A DNA stretch of 64,000 nucleotides from Dasypus novemcinctus (GCF_030445035.2 NC_080701.1:16646798-16710797), one strand, 5' to 3'. Shown: positions 10,546-23,240, numbered from the stretch's first letter. Made by a program: numbers and translations. Notes: generated by a model from the letters alone, not told the origin.

Positions 10546-13039
10546 TCATTTTTCTTTCAGATACAAACGTTTGTTAAATCACAGCTTTTAGACCCTTCTA
10601 CAGTTGATATTTAATAGAGCTTAATATAAAATTTGGCACTAGGATTTAAATAATGCTTTAACCATAAGCAATTTCTCATGTCATTTAACATATTTAAAAG
10701 CAGTGGGGTTATTGTCATAAAAATTCTATTTCATGACTATTTAATAATTAACTATTCATAAATTTGGATATATTTATGTCCTCTCTCTCATCTTTCCTCC
10801 TCCCCCTTTCCTCTTCTACTCTCTCTCTCTTTCTCTCTCTGCTTCCATCTCCTCCCCCCTTTGCTTCTTTTTGCTTCTACATATAATGCTGAGAAAGGCA
10901 TCTTGGCCTGAAAATATTGATCTGGATTTCTGTATCTTTAGAAAAATTATCTAAAAGTTGAAAACGTATCACAAGATAAGGTCAGAGTGCCTCAAGGCCA
11001 CCGATAGGCATTGCTATGTTTCATTAGAATAAAGTCATCAAATCTATTTTCACCAAAAGTGAACATCATAACTTCTTTGATATTTGATATTTTAACAGGT
11101 GAGTATAGGATGTTGCTATTTTCACTATTTTCTTGGTGTGGTTTAATATGTTTTTAAAAGTCTAGTAGCCTTTTTTCCTGTTATGAAGTATACATTTGTG
11201 TGTTTTTAAGCTTAGTATTTTTCTTATAACTTGTGTGAAAACTGTATATATTAGCTATATCATCTATTTCCCTGTTGAAATTTTTTATAAATATTTTTCT
11301 TAGCTTACTGTTTGTATTTTAATTTGGGATTTTACTTGACAAATGTCAGAACTCTTTGAATCTTTCTTTCTCAATACTTTAGGTTAATTATGCTTTTCAA
11401 CTTTCTTCACAAATTAGATAAAAAATACCCTTTTCACAGCCACTGATTAAAAAACAAAACAAAACATAAAACATAACAAAATATCAAACCCAACAAGGCA
11501 AAGATCAGAATCTTGGCCGTTCAGGGACCTACCTCCAGGTTGACATTTGTAGGCTCTTTAATTTCACTTTTTATCATTTGCTTATCATTAAAAATGATTT
11601 TCTCCCATTTTCCACAAGGATATTTTGAGAGACACGGCACATCTTGACCTTAGCAAAGCATGTGACACTCTCCACAGATGGCATTCCTGTCACCCATCTC
11701 TAATAACTCCGTCATAGCCACTACAGAAGGAGTGATTGGCTTAGGACAGGTTTTGAAAAAGACCTTGACAAAGAGTGGCCATTTTTGGAACACAGCATAG
11801 TTTCTCTCTGTTCTCACACTTTGTTCAGTAATGCACTCCACTTTATTTCTGGGAATGGGGTAATAAAGTAACACTGTTAGAAACTGTATTTTTCCTTTTG
11901 AGAATTGGGACAAAAATTGTCTGGATAATCATGCAACATGGGAGAGATGCCAGAATTACTGCCAGCAAAAGTAACCGACAATGTCTCTACAACCTCATCT
12001 GACCCCTGGGAGGCTCCTCTTCGGCAGGAGACCAACTTTCATCATGTTGTAAGGTGTTTTCCTAGGTGGGTGTGTGATTCCATTATCGTCTTGTTTCCTT
12101 CCCCCCTCTTCAGAGTTTTCAAACAAGTAGCCTTTAACCAATTAGGAGTGGTTCTGTCTTCTTTCTGTCATCCTAGCAACATATAATAGTATGTTGAATA
12201 TCCTGGGAATTATGGTTTCTTATGTCCTAGTTATTAGGATTTCTTCTTAATGCTTGTCCTCTCTTTAGACCTACAAGGATAAAACCAACCAGCGTGAAAT
12301 CCATCTTCTCCATGCGTAGGGGTGAATGTGGGCAGAGCCGTCCGAGGGTTGAGGGTGGCCATCATCACACACTTAGAGTTCTACCACTGTAACTCACTCT
12401 TGGCCCTACCCAAGGCCTCTCTGAGCCCATGTCATCCATCAGCCAGCACGTTGAGTTGTGGACCAACATTTCCATTCTGCAGGGGAGGGCTGGGACCCTT
12501 AGACTCCTGTTTATTAATGCAACATAAATCCAGTGCTGTCTGATGTCTATCACAGGAATAGTTTCACCTTGTTACTCAGTTTCTTCTTTCAGGAAGGGGC
12601 AGAGCCTACCAAAGCAAGAAGTCCACACCTCTCCCTAGGGATTCTTTTCTTCTTTTCCCCAGATATCCCTGGAAGAATACCTTCACCTTGCCTAGGGCAC
12701 GGTTTCCCTGAATGTCACCGTGAGTTTTACTAAAGAAGACAAAAGAGTCTGGTTTGGTTAAGAATATCTCCTGTGCTATTTAACTTTTAGGCCAGTAAAT
12801 GTCCCTGGAGCCAAGCTGCAGAGATGGATAACCCATATGTTTAGTTTTCACCTGCACACTCTTGGGGGCAAAGAGCACAGGAAATTCAATTCCAAGCTCC
12901 AATTGTTACTGATCAAATTTGACATGTATGCCTGTACAATAAGATTTGTGACTTAAGCAGAATAAATGTAGGCCTACTCCTAATTAGCATGTATGAGTAG
13001 TTGTGCTCCAAGTACCCCATTTAAAATTTCAGCCTCTCC
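10546..13039. other. Unassigned mostly unique sequence
   Basis: Contains a CT-rich tract (10779-10872), an A-rich patch at 11450-11480 and otherwise no repeat I can name. Short open frames near 11650-11913 (minus), 11938-12186 and 12322-12543 have no recognisable domain, signal peptide or neighbouring splice logic. This is one of the longer candidate-unique stretches in the window. Confidence 0.5.
10779..10872. repeat. CT-rich polypyrimidine tract
   Basis: Plus strand is almost wholly C/T, including a (CT)n core near 10820-10842 and a C-run at 10852-10859. Confidence 0.85.
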
Positions 13040-13285
13040 AAATACCTGGGGAGGGATGTAGTGCAGGCTTTGGAGCCAATCTGATCTGGGTTCAGGTTCC
13101 ATCTTTCTAGTTCCCCAGAATTTTCCTCTAGGCAAGGTATATAATCTTGCGAAGTTTTAGTGTCTTTATCTGAAGAAATAAAGATAAAATTAGCGTTTGT
13201 CTCATAAATTGTGAGTATTAAATGAGAGCATGACATGCAAATAATGTGCTTAGCAGAGGGCCTGGTCAGAAATGTTTAATTAGAA
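13040..13285 (-). mobile_element. MIR SINE, nearly full length
   Basis: Reverse MIR in good order: 'tttggagccaatctgatctgggttca', 'tctaggcaaggtatataatct', a decayed 'cctcagtttcctcatctg' region, 'attaaatgagagcatgacatg' and 'tgcttagcagagggcctgg'. All correspond to the tRNA-related part, core and LINE-like tail of MIR read on the minus strand. Confidence 0.85.
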
Positions 13286-14069
13286 AATATAAGAAGAAGA
13301 ATGCTACAGTAATTTTATGACTAATAAATATTATATATTGGGCATGCATTTTTATCTATATCCCTGCTCCTTAACAATAAACAGTTTTATCATTATCATC
13401 ATCATCCCAGGGCCAAGAAGAGGGATGAAACGCGTAATTATATACACATGACCTTTTTGCTAAGGACCTCAAAGCAATTCACAGACATAAAGTTTGATTT
13501 TCATGGTGGTTTCTCTTCTTTTGACATTTCTCAGGGTACAGACATATGGTCTGTATCATATACTGTTTGCATGACACTATGGAAATTATTCTCTCTCTTA
13601 TCCACATATGCCCTTAAACTAGCTTATAAACTTCTCTAGTCTAGAAAGTGTCTAATATAGGGTTACACATTAAGTAGGTATAGAAAGGCACAGAATAGTA
13701 TGAAATCATGTTCAGATTTCAGGGTAAGCTTTATTATTGCTATTTTATAAAGGTACTCATGAGTTTCTTAAGGGAGGAGACTATTAATGCACAATGACTC
13801 AAAATCTTTATAGACCTGGAGATATGAACCAGGATCTTGGCCTAAAATTGTGCATTTCAATCTTCTTTCTCAAAATTCTTTCCTCTTTTGAAAGTGACAC
13901 AGACAGACCATTGTTCAGTTGTTCATGCTGATGGAAGATGGAGCCATGGATTATCTTCCATTGGTAGGGGCCTAGTGTATAAGGGGTTATCAGAGGTTAC
14001 AAGTCTTTCCACTTCAGCCCTAATTCAGTGTAAAATCTGTAGCCACTTGTGAGCAATTAATAACAGGAA
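13286..14069. other. Unassigned AT-rich sequence
   Basis: No clear repeat. A short ATC run (about 13390-13407) and a 63-codon open frame at 13448-13639 are the only features, and neither has support as a gene. Confidence 0.45.
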
Positions 14070-14255
14070 TAGCAATAAAATAATGATAATGTATAATTTC
14101 TTAGCTATTTCACATGCTAAACATGATGCAAAATAGTTTACATTCTTTATCACGATTAAGCTACATAACAAATCTATGATAAAGAACTATTTTTTGCATT
14201 TTATGTCTATGAAGAGGGATTCAGAGGTTAAATAAATACCCAAGGTCATTTTAAT
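14070..14255 (+). mobile_element. MIR SINE fragment
   Basis: Plus-strand MIR middle and 3' part: 'atagtttacattctttatca', 'cattttatgtctatgaagaggg', then 'ttcagaggttaaataaatacccaaggtca', the usual core order. It sits directly before an L2 copy. Confidence 0.7.
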
Positions 14256-14274
14256 TCTTAAAAAAGAAAAAGGA

Positions 14275-15392
14275 ATTATGCAACACCTACTAGGCACTCT
14301 TCTTGGAATTGAGAATACAGAAGGGGATGTAGTGATCAAAATCTTTGCCTCATGGCATTGTTTACATTCTAGCAGGGGAGGCAAATGATAAAATAAATTT
14401 ATGTGTGATAGATATAAAGAGTGCTAAGGAGAAAAATAATGCAGGTATGAATGTTAGAGTCAAAGAAAGAAAGCAATTTTAGATGGGTGATGTGGCAGTT
14501 TGGTATTGTTTAGGAATTCCAAAACTAGATATAGGATTATGTTTGTAAAATGGTCTGTCCCTATGGGCATATTAGATTATATTGGATTCAGAGGTTTCAC
14601 TTTTACTTGATTAAATAATAATTAAGGCTTTAATTGGGCCACATCAGTAGGATGTTGAATCCCCACCCCCTTGGTGGGTGCAGACTCAGAGAAAATGACA
14701 AGGCACAGGAGTTAGTTGGGGTTTTGATCTTGAAGCCTGGGAAGTAAACATATAGAGAAGCAGATATGTGAAGAAGTAGAGAAGGCTCAACTGGGTACAG
14801 CAGAGACCCCAGGAAGAGAGATTAGCCATTAGCTTGATAGTCTACAGCTGACCTTGTAGTAGAGCAGAGGTGCTGAGCCCAGAGAGAAATGGGCCCCAGG
14901 AAGAGAGGAACCCAGGAAGCCTGAACCCTCGGCAGACATTGGCAGCCATCTTGCTCCAACACGTGGCAACAAACTTTGGTGAAAGAAATAACTTATGCTA
15001 TAGGTCCTTGTACCTGTAAGCTTCTACCCCAAATAAATACCCTTTATTTATAAAAGCCAACAGATTTCTGGTATTTTGCATGAGCACCCCTTTGGCTGCC
15101 TAACACACATGGTCAGGGAAGGAAGGCCCTGCTAAAAGGGTGACATTCAAATAGAGACCTAAAGGGACTGAGGGACCAACCATGCAAACATCTGGAGGAG
15201 CATTTCAGGAAGTGGATAAAGCAAAGTCCCTGTGCTGGCATCATGTCAGCAGTGTTTGAGGGACATGCATGGGCCTAGTGTGACATGAGTGAGCTGATGA
15301 GGTCAGAGGGCTTATGAGGGTTGGGTCACACAGTCAGCTGATGGGAAGCCATTGGTGAGTTCCAAGCAGAGGAAGGAAGTGATCCGACTTCC
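14275..15392 (-). mobile_element. L2 LINE interrupted by an LTR
   Basis: Reverse L2 in two parts. The left part (14275-14490) reads 'caacacctactaggcactct', 'catggcattgtttacattctagcagggga'. The right part (15108-15392) resumes with 'ggtcagggaaggaaggcc', 'ggtgacattcaaat' and 'gatgggaagccattg'. The two ends join in correct L2 order once the LTR at 14491-15107 is removed, so the LTR landed in an existing L2. Confidence 0.85.
14491..15107 (+). mobile_element. Solo LTR, MaLR/ERVL-like, lineage family
   Basis: About 617 bp starting TGTGGCAGTTTGG and ending CTAACACA, with AATAAA near 15032 and a 'tataaaagccaacagatttctgg' region next to the end. The TG...CTAACACA ends and late polyadenylation signal fit mammalian MaLR LTRs. 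Similar LTRs lie at 18044-18690 and 35350-35957. It interrupts an L2. The flanks look like a worn 5-bp duplication (ggtga / ggtca). No internal viral sequence remains. Confidence 0.75.
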
Positions 15393-15394
15393 TT

Positions 15395-16010
15395 CATTTG
15401 GTTTTCAAAATCTTTTATTTTGGAATAACTTTAAATTTAGAGAAAAGTCACAAAGACAATATTGAGTATTCTCCTTTACCATTTCATGTGGACTTCCCTA
15501 GTATTAACAGGTAACTATGGTACACTTGCCAAAACTAGAAGTTAGCATTGGTATGCTACTGTTACCTAACCTACAGACTCTATCCAGATGTCACCAATTT
15601 TTCCACTAATTCCCCTTTTCTGTTCCAGGATCCAATCCAGGGAAAAATGGTGCATTTAGTCTTTGAATCTCCTCCAATATGTGACAGTTTCTGTCTTACG
15701 TGGCCTTGAGAGTTTTGAAGAGTACTGGTCACTTATTTGCAGAGGGTCCCACAATTTGGGATTTTCTAAAGTTTTCCCATGATTAGATTAGGCTTATGGC
15801 TTTCAGAGAAGGGTTATTTCCTTCTCGTCATGTCATGTCACAGGGTACAATCATGACTTATCACTTGTGATGTGACCCTTGACCACTTGATTAAGATGGC
15901 GTCGATCTGGTTTCTCCACTGTAGAGAAATTTTTCCTTTTCCTTACTCTCTTCTTTGGAAATGTGTCCTTAAGTCCAGCCCACACTCAAGGAGAGGGGAA
16001 AGAAATTACA
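15395..16010 (-). mobile_element. L1M-type LINE 3'UTR (L1MA/L1MB-like)
   Basis: Reverse L1 3' end: 'tcttttattttggaataact', 'actaattccccttttctgttccagga', 'gacagtttctgtcttacgtgg', 'ttgaagagtactggtca' and 'agtccagcccacactcaagg' appear in consensus order. Moderate divergence. The element abuts the L2 copy to its left. Confidence 0.88.
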
Positions 16011-17104
16011 CCTGACCTGCTTTTTCATGGACAGCTTTGGCTGCTGAGCTGAGAGAAGGCTGAGAGGTGGGTCAGTTAGGAAACTATTGCACAAATCTGG
16101 CAAGAGATGATGGTGGCCTGGTCTAGGGTAGCAGCAGTAGATGTGAGAGGAGTTAGGTTCTGGAAATGTTTTGAAAGTACAACATAATAGGATTTACTGC
16201 CAGTTTGGTCATGGGCTATGAAGAGAGGAGCCAAGGCTGACATCAACCTCCTGGAAGTATGGAGGTGCTCTTTGTTGAGATGAGGAAGAGTGCAAGGCAA
16301 GTAAGTGTTGGGGGAGCAAGGTTGTAAACCTGGTTCTGTCTGAAGCCAAAGACCAAACTCAGCTTCTGTGCTACTCAGTGTCTTTCTCTCACTCTTATCA
16401 TCCAAGAAGTATCTGTTAATAGATGGTATATTGTAAGTTAAAGAAGTCTTATTACTTTACTTCACTTATCTCCCTTTCACAGCTGGTCTTCATCTTCAAG
16501 ACCTTGCCCCAGGTGTCCTGGAGGTTTGTGTTTCCCTTCTGCAGCAGTTACACAGCAGCCTGCCAATAGCAGTTCTTAGCAATGGGAGTATTTTGGGACA
16601 GCTAGCTCCTATTATGATCATCATGAACTTTTATTGGATTCCTTTATTATCTTGCTGAAAATGCTGGCCTCTATCCTGCTAATTAAACAGCAACTTTTTA
16701 TTATCATTGACACAATTATCCAATAACACATACCCTAAAGCTCTCCTACTTGGTCAAGGTTAAGAGGAAGCTCTATGATATTAAGGACTGAAAAAAAATG
16801 ATGTTCTTTTAGAGATGTTTGTTCACATTGGATGAGCTGTTCCAACAGGACAAGTGGAAAACAATGCAGATACAGCTGTTCATTTATTCACACCCACTCT
16901 TTCCTTTTCATTCATCTTTTATGGATTTCAGTGGGAGCTGTGCAAGGGGACATGAAGCCAGAACTGTCAGGTGAGGACTCCACTGAGCCTGGCAAAGGCA
17001 CACATATGTAAGGTACAATTTTCAGCTAACTTGTGGGTATGTGCTGGTGTTTAAGCTACCTGACAAAAATTTTCTCATTATTTTAAAAATAACGTCTAAA
17101 TACC
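16011..17104. other. Unassigned unique sequence
   Basis: No repeat recognised. A 109-codon minus-strand open frame (16076-16405) is rich in Ser/Thr/Leu with no motif, signal peptide or transmembrane segment, and I take it as chance. Confidence 0.5.
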
Positions 17105-17605
17105 CCATGAAGGCATACTAAGTCTTCCATGACCTGGCCCCTCCCCACCTCCCATTCTAGCTCACGCTGCTCTAATCAGAGAAGCCTCTTTCTGCCCTAA
17201 TATTCTCAGTCTTTCTGCTTCATTGCCTTTGCACATGTTCTAATGTTCCATTGGCCCAAAAGCCTCTTCCTCTGGACCCTAAATGGCTCATTGCCTTAAA
17301 TTTTTTATGTATCTGTTAAAAAGTTACTTTTTCAAAGGGATCTTCTTTTACTACCAGATCTAAAATTGGAACACTCTGTTATTCTCTCTTTCACAAAGGC
17401 CTCTCTTCACCAGTCGCTTTGTAGCATAACCCTGTTCATTTTAGTTATAGCACTTAGAATTATCTGAAACTATTTATTGCTTATATTCTTGTTTCTAGAA
17501 GACAAACTCTTTAATGGCAGGGGTATTGTTTGCTTGTTTGCTACTCCATCCTCAACAATTGGACTCAATTCTTAATGATGAACAAATATTTGTTAAATGA
17601 GTGAG
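17105..17605 (+). mobile_element. L2 LINE 3' end, near-complete tail
   Basis: Textbook plus-strand L2 3' region: 'tccatgacctggcccctccc', 'ttgcctttgcacatgttc', 'catagcaactag'-like decay, 'agcacttagaattatctgaaac', and the tail 'atgaacaaatatttgttaaatgagtga'. The order matches L2 exactly, with typical old divergence. Confidence 0.92.
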
Positions 17606-18043
17606 TTAAGTGTTCTGAAAACAGATTGTGAACAATTCATTTCATCATCTTACACAGGAAAATGTGGAAAAATATATCCTAGGATAAACAAACTACAGGC
17701 AGCCTTCTTATTTGAGGATTCAAAATACATATTTTCAACTGTGAAAGCAGAAGCAGCTAGAGTAGACTGGAGTGATATGTGGGTGAGGAGAGTCCAATGG
17801 AATAAAGTCAAAAGCATTAGAGAAGAGCAAATGTACTTCTGCCGACATTCAGTAGTCAAGTGGCAGTACATCCCAACTCCAAAGAAATTATTTTCCATGG
17901 AAAGACTCTTTGCCACACATCATGGACTCAAAGAATCCCAATTTGTTTTACTATGTGATTCCCATAGAGGTTGTCAAGAAATAGTGAAGAAGGGACAAGA
18001 GAGTGTTTAGGAAGCCAATTATTAAAAAAAGTTCATGTATTTT
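17606..18043. other. Unassigned sequence with a 137-codon open frame
   Basis: An open frame (17597-18010, plus) starts in the L2 tail and stops just before an LTR. Its product has no recognisable domain; composition is mixed, with several Trp, Cys and Lys and no hydrophobic segment. Starting within an L2 tail argues against a real gene. Length alone is not remarkable for a 64-kb six-frame scan. Confidence 0.4.
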
Positions 18044-18690
18044 TGTAAGAGTTTGAATTTGGTGAATCCAAAAAGGAGATTATGTTTGTGAACTAAACCA
18101 TTGCTGGGTGTGAGACCCTTTGATTGCATTAGATTCTGTTAAGGGATCTTGATTGGATCATCTGATTAGAAGGCTTTTGATTAGACTACATCAGTGAAGC
18201 GTGACTCAGGTTGGGTGTCTGCCCTCTTGCCTGGCCTAATAGTAACAGAGACACAGAGAAAGAAGACATCATTTTGAGCCTGCCATGTGAGAGAGAGAGG
18301 ACTGCAGGGAAACAGAGAAGCCTTCAGAGAGTGAGAGAGGTCCTAGAGTCTGGGATCAGCAGAAACAGAGGCACAGAAAGATGCCCCTGAGGGCTGGACC
18401 CACAGAGTAGCTCAAGGCTGAGGAGAAAAGCCTGCCATAGGTGTGATTGTCCATAGCTGAACTCCAGGAGATGGTGAGTCTTGAGGAAAAGGCAGGGACC
18501 TCAGCAGTTATCACCTGCCATCTTGTTTCACCATGTGGCAGGATGCCAGGATCACAAGTAGCTGACTTTGGTGAGAAAGTCATGATTTGGACATTTCATG
18601 GCCTCAGAACTGTCAACCTTTATCCTAATAAATTTCCCATTATAAAAGCCAACAGATTTCTGGTACTGTGCATCAGCAGCCCTTTGGTAA
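18044..18690 (+). mobile_element. Solo LTR, related to the 14.5-kb LTR
   Basis: Begins TGTAAGAGTTTGAATTTGG, aligned by eye to the start of the LTR at 14491. It ends near 'agcagccctttgg', after AATAAA (about 18626) and 'attataaaagccaacagattt'. A conserved 'gctgactttggtgagaaagt' block is also shared with the LTR at 35350-35957. The right border is worn, with no TAACACA left, and no target duplication is seen. Confidence 0.7.
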
Positions 18691-20539
18691 ATGAAGTCAA
18701 TTTTCCATTCCAGTCTCTCCAGAGAAATGGCAGAATTGTCTAATGAGCACTTGATCTGTAAAGATGGAAATTGAATAGGAATCTGGGCATCTTAAATTAA
18801 GTTTCAAAAGAATCTGATGCATTGAAAAAAGGCAAAAGTATTAAGACTTGTGTCTCCTGGGACAGTGTGTTTAGCTTATAAAATGAGAAACCAAGCCAAT
18901 TAGCATTTTGTCCATTTACAGGCTTACATGTCATTTCAGTAATAGATGCTCTGAACAATGTCCTTTTGCTTGGAGTACTCAGCCTTTGGATACATATCAA
19001 ATCAGCTAAATGTGAGTCATGGACTTGATGTCCAGGTATTACTCTGAAGTGCAGTCTCTGGATCTAAAATATATTTAACCTTGGCAGGATGCAAAGCCAC
19101 TCCACATGCAGAGGCAGGAGGGAGCAGTGAAGGAGCACTCTTCTTAGCCAGGCTGCACCTCCAGCTAGATGCTGGAACAGGCATCCTGTGGGCTCTGGGA
19201 ACAAAAAGCCAGGTTTTCTAAAAGACTAACTACCATGTTATAAGATTTGGGAACAATATGCTAAAATCTGGGGTGATTTTAGTAAGGAAGTGGGTATCCA
19301 GGAGCACAAGCAAATAACAGGAGGCCCCTACAGTACATCTACTAGAGACAACCTCAGGTTTATTTTATCCCCACTGGTTTGCTACTTATTTTGCTCTTGA
19401 TTTATCACTTTATTTTGTAATATGGCACCCACTGCCCTCCCCACCCTCCTTGCAGTGCTTGTCACAAGGTAAATAACAGTCACACTGGTTCTCTCTCTTT
19501 ATTTTCACTTTCCTTGGCAAAAAGAGGTACTCTTGCTTTCTTATATTCTGTATTCTGCTTTCCTTCCAACTCAAAAGAACATTTTATGACACCCCACCTT
19601 AAAGTGTTAATGACTGACAAAAAATAATTATTCTCAAAGAGTGAAGTAAGAATGGAGAGTGGAGGATATTTTTGAAATTATGCTATTGAGTACAGTAACT
19701 GTTGTATTTACTTGTAAAACACTTTGGCCACTATACTCTATGATGGTGGATTCATCAGGTAGAAAAAGAAGAAAGTAGCATTTAGTTGACAGCCTTATGT
19801 GTCCCATCTAGCACACTATGCCTCCCAAAGATAACCCACTGCCTTCCTCCCAATATTTTCTTCTAGGATGTACTGTACTTGTTATGAGTGATGTTGAAAG
19901 AGCTGACAAGCTAGCAGAGAGGGTGTGACCTAACTAAGAAATTCTGGCTCACTACTCTTTGAACCAATAAAATCTCCCCAGTTCTGCTGAAAACAGTAGG
20001 CTTGCTACAGGCTGCTGGGTACTGTGTCAAAGGTTGGGACACATGCAGAAAAATAAATCTAATCTTCAGCCACAGTTGTTCTTTCCTCAATCCTCCCACA
20101 TCTACCAGGGAAATCAGATCTGGCAGCTCAAGTGCCGGGACCAGTACAACTTGTACTTCCTGCCTTTTCACAAATTAGACTCTCAGAGATGCTGAGAGAG
20201 GAATAAAAGAAGGAACAGGGAAAAATGCAAGAGGACAGAATCAAGGAGGACTGGTCTGGAATAAGGGATCAGATAGAATTTGAGTCTCCTTTCCCCCCCT
20301 CTTTGTATGTCTGCATAAGCAATTGACTGGTTTTGATACGTTAACACTACTGTATCAATAGCTGAACAGGGCTTGGAGTTGCCTTTAGAGAAACCAGAAT
20401 TGCTGCAGCCTGCCTCCTGGCTTTTGAAGTGAGGGAATTAACACAGTAAGAGACATGACTGTGCATGTATTATCATATCCTCTCTTCCTAGCAGGGGTTT
20501 CAGGAGATTAGAGTTTGTTAACATGTGCCTTTTTTGAAC
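18691..20539. other. Unassigned unique sequence
   Basis: Nothing recognised over about 1.8 kb on either strand. GC is moderate and open frames are short (an 86-codon minus-strand frame at 19911-20171 has no motif). This is a reasonable place to look for conserved non-coding sequence or an exon not visible by eye. Confidence 0.45.
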
Positions 20540-21750
20540 TAAGGTGTATCTTTCAAGTGATACTTTTAATTCTCAGTTTGCTACCCCACTGTTGTGTGAA
20601 GAAGGACCAGCAATATGGTATGTTAATTCCTGTTGCAAAACCAGCCCAAGAATTGCGCTGCCTGCACTCGCAGCATGGTGGGGACAAGTAAGCAGCAGGA
20701 GCAAGAGTGAAGGTAACTGCCTGATAGACCGACAGAGGTCGGGAGCCAATTCCAGAGGAGGCGAGTGCAGCCCACGTGCCTCGGGGCGCAGTTCACACTG
20801 AACCAACTTCAACTGTGGAGAAGCTGCCCTGTCAGTCCCAGAATCAGGCATGGCATTGGCTGAGAACTCGAGGCTTCTCACTTGTCACTCCCCCTCCCCA
20901 ATAAATGGCAGCATTCTTATTGGAGACCTCACGTCCCAGTCTGACTTGGTCCTTGGAAGAGGTGCTCCTGGAACCCCTGAATTTGGAAGTTGCAGTGGCA
21001 GATACTTGGCCCTGCATTTCATCATGTTTTCTCCTCGGAGGACAGGGACCCTGAGTCAGGGCTGTAGCCAGAGTGAGACAAGTGAGGGATTCACCTTGGG
21101 TGCAAAATTTAAGGGGCCACCAAAGATTTAGCAATCCAGATACATTATTGCAATATTTACAAGGTATCAAAATTAATGCCCAAACCCCCTACAGTGAGCC
21201 AAATATCAACATTTTCCTTAAACACAGGCTCAGTGATACTCTTTTTTCTTTTGCTTCAGACTTCATTGTTGCTGGGCTCAGCGGTGACCTTGATAATGCC
21301 ATTCTGAGGGCAACACCTTTCTCCCCTCAGGCCCTTCCTCAGCAGGGAAGAAGAGGACATCCACAGGAAGCCAGGGATCAAGTGTTCTCACCAAGCTTGC
21401 TGCTGAGAACAGCCTTTTGATTACTTGCGGATTCCCTGCTCCACCTCATCCCTGTGCAATCCTGGCTGGGTTTACCAGGGACCTGCCAATCAGGAGCATC
21501 CTCGTCCTACGAGGGCAAAGATTGTCGGGGATTGTTTGAGGAGGTCTCAGCTGTCTCAGGTGACAGACAGTGCCACCTCCTTTGGAGGCCTTTGGGGAGT
21601 AACCATGAAAAAGATCCCCATGTCCTCAGGTTGCCACTATTCATGTCATTCTCTGGGACCACCATTTGGATCCCGAGAAAGACTGGTGGGAGCCCAGTGG
21701 ATAATTTCTTCTCATTGCTCATGAGTTGGGGTTTTGACCCTTAATACCCA
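20540..21750. other. GC-richer unassigned island with open frames on both strands
   Basis: Clearly richer in G+C than its surroundings, with clustered CpGs at about 20650-20790 (for example 'cgggagccaattcc' and 'cacgtgcctcggggcgc'). Open frames of 85-115 codons overlap on both strands (20544-20801 plus, 20573-20881 minus, 20844-21170 minus, 21073-21420 plus, 21425-21724 plus). None shows a domain. The part near 21090-21125 ('gcaaaatttaaggggccacc') resembles an old DNA-transposon-type repeat, but I cannot name it. Confidence 0.4.
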
Positions 21751-22034
21751 GTTTTGCTTCTGCCAGCAATTCTTCTTTCCTGATACAGGATCTGAGACCC
21801 TCTCAAGTTAAAGTGTAAATGATTAATAATCTACAGGTCTGCAGCTACCCCTTAAGGTTTTGATGTTCATTAACTGTGATAGTGAAACTTTCGGGCATCT
21901 GCCAAGGAGTAAGGATAAAGAGAGTTATCCTTTCCACAGTGTGGAAATGATCAGGTTAACTGATTTGGGGAGATGGGGGGGGCAGTGTCATTTGGGAATC
22001 TGGGGCCTCTCCTCAGTGCTCTGAATCAATAAGG

Positions 22035-22240
22035 AATTATATGGTGGTTGTTGATGATGATGATAACATTATGGGAGTGAAAGTGCTTTTTCAATTATGA
22101 ATAGCTTTACAATTTCACCTCAGTGGAAACTCAGATTCAGAAATGTTCCTTGCTCGATGTCATGCAGCTACTATCCAAGTGGTAGAATTGATGCTCAAAT
22201 CCAGGTCAGCTAACTCTTATATTCAGGGCTCTTTTGAAAA
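22035..22240 (+). mobile_element. MIR SINE fragment
   Basis: Plus-strand MIR: 'cctcagtggaaactcagatt' then 'gatgtcatgcagctactatcc', 'aagtggtagaattgatgctc', 'aaatccaggtcagctaact' and 'cagggctctt', tracking the MIR 3' half. A 139-codon open frame (22143-22562) starts inside it and is therefore repeat-derived chance. Confidence 0.78.
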
Positions 22241-23240
22241 CACAGGCCTCTTCAAGCTCACTCTACTATGTTCTGAGTTCATGTATCCCTGCATTGGAGC
22301 CCCTCAATCCAGAATGCTATTAGCTATGTCTTTAAATGGTAGCCCTTTGAGACCGAAGTGGTTAAACAAATGCACTGCATCACATGAGAAAGCCTTCAGC
22401 TTTCTTCAGTATATTGGAAATATGTGCATAGGCACTTTTCCTCTGGCAGTACTGGAGAGTGGGATTTCTGTCAGGAAGATGGCATGTCAGACTCAGGAGA
22501 ATGGCTCTGATGAAGCTCTGCCCTTGAGGTTCTTTTCTGTGTTCAACTTCTGGGTCAGGTGAGGCTGGCCCATTGGGATAGAAATTCCCACAAAGCTGAA
22601 ACCATGCTGCATTGTGGCCTGGATAATAGCAAATGCAGTGTGTGGATTCAGCAAGAGAGCCAGCAAAATAGAAAAGTCATATAGACTCTGTGTAGCATAC
22701 AAAGTGGCTAGCATATTTTGGGAGACATAGCTTGCTCTCCAGCGTCTATCAAACTCTATGCATTTAACGAGCTGGATCATTTTGGTTATACTACAATAAT
22801 TCGTGAACCCAACTCAGCATGACAAAATATACTTCCTTGGAGAGATTTTTTGCTAGGTTTAGTTTTCTTGTGGTCTAAAGGAAATGCTTCTCTTCCACTA
22901 TGTCCCATCTGAACAAATTATGTGCTAAACCTAGAATCAGGCACCAAGCCAAGAATTCTTTGTCCTTAGGGTCTTCTTATATTTGTCACAGAATTAAAAA
23001 TGGGACCAAATATAAGTTTCTGGAAAGTCAAAACAGGATACTTTGAAAGGCAAAAATTGTGGAAAGAACAGAGAGGAAGATTGGCTTAGAAATTACCTAA
23101 GGAGGGGTAGAGGAAACAATGACTTGAATCTTGCCTGCTTCATAGTGTCCTTTCATGAATGAGAGAAAGAATGTGGCCTCTTCCACAACAACATAAACAG
23201 TTACATCTTCCTCTGAAGGGCAAGCACTGGCAGAGGAGAA
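22241..23240. other. Unassigned unique sequence
   Basis: No repeat, RNA or supported coding region seen. It lies between a MIR and a short L1 3' end. Confidence 0.45.

Noticed and set aside
16076..16405. 109-codon minus-strand frame
   Set aside because: No motif, no splice context, ordinary unique DNA.
17597..18010. 137-codon open frame on the plus strand as a possible gene
   Set aside because: It starts inside an L2 tail, ends beside an LTR, and the product shows no domain, signal peptide or repeat. Such a length is expected by chance in a window this size.
22143..22562. 139-codon plus-strand frame
   Set aside because: Its first third is MIR sequence and the rest has no recognisable domain.
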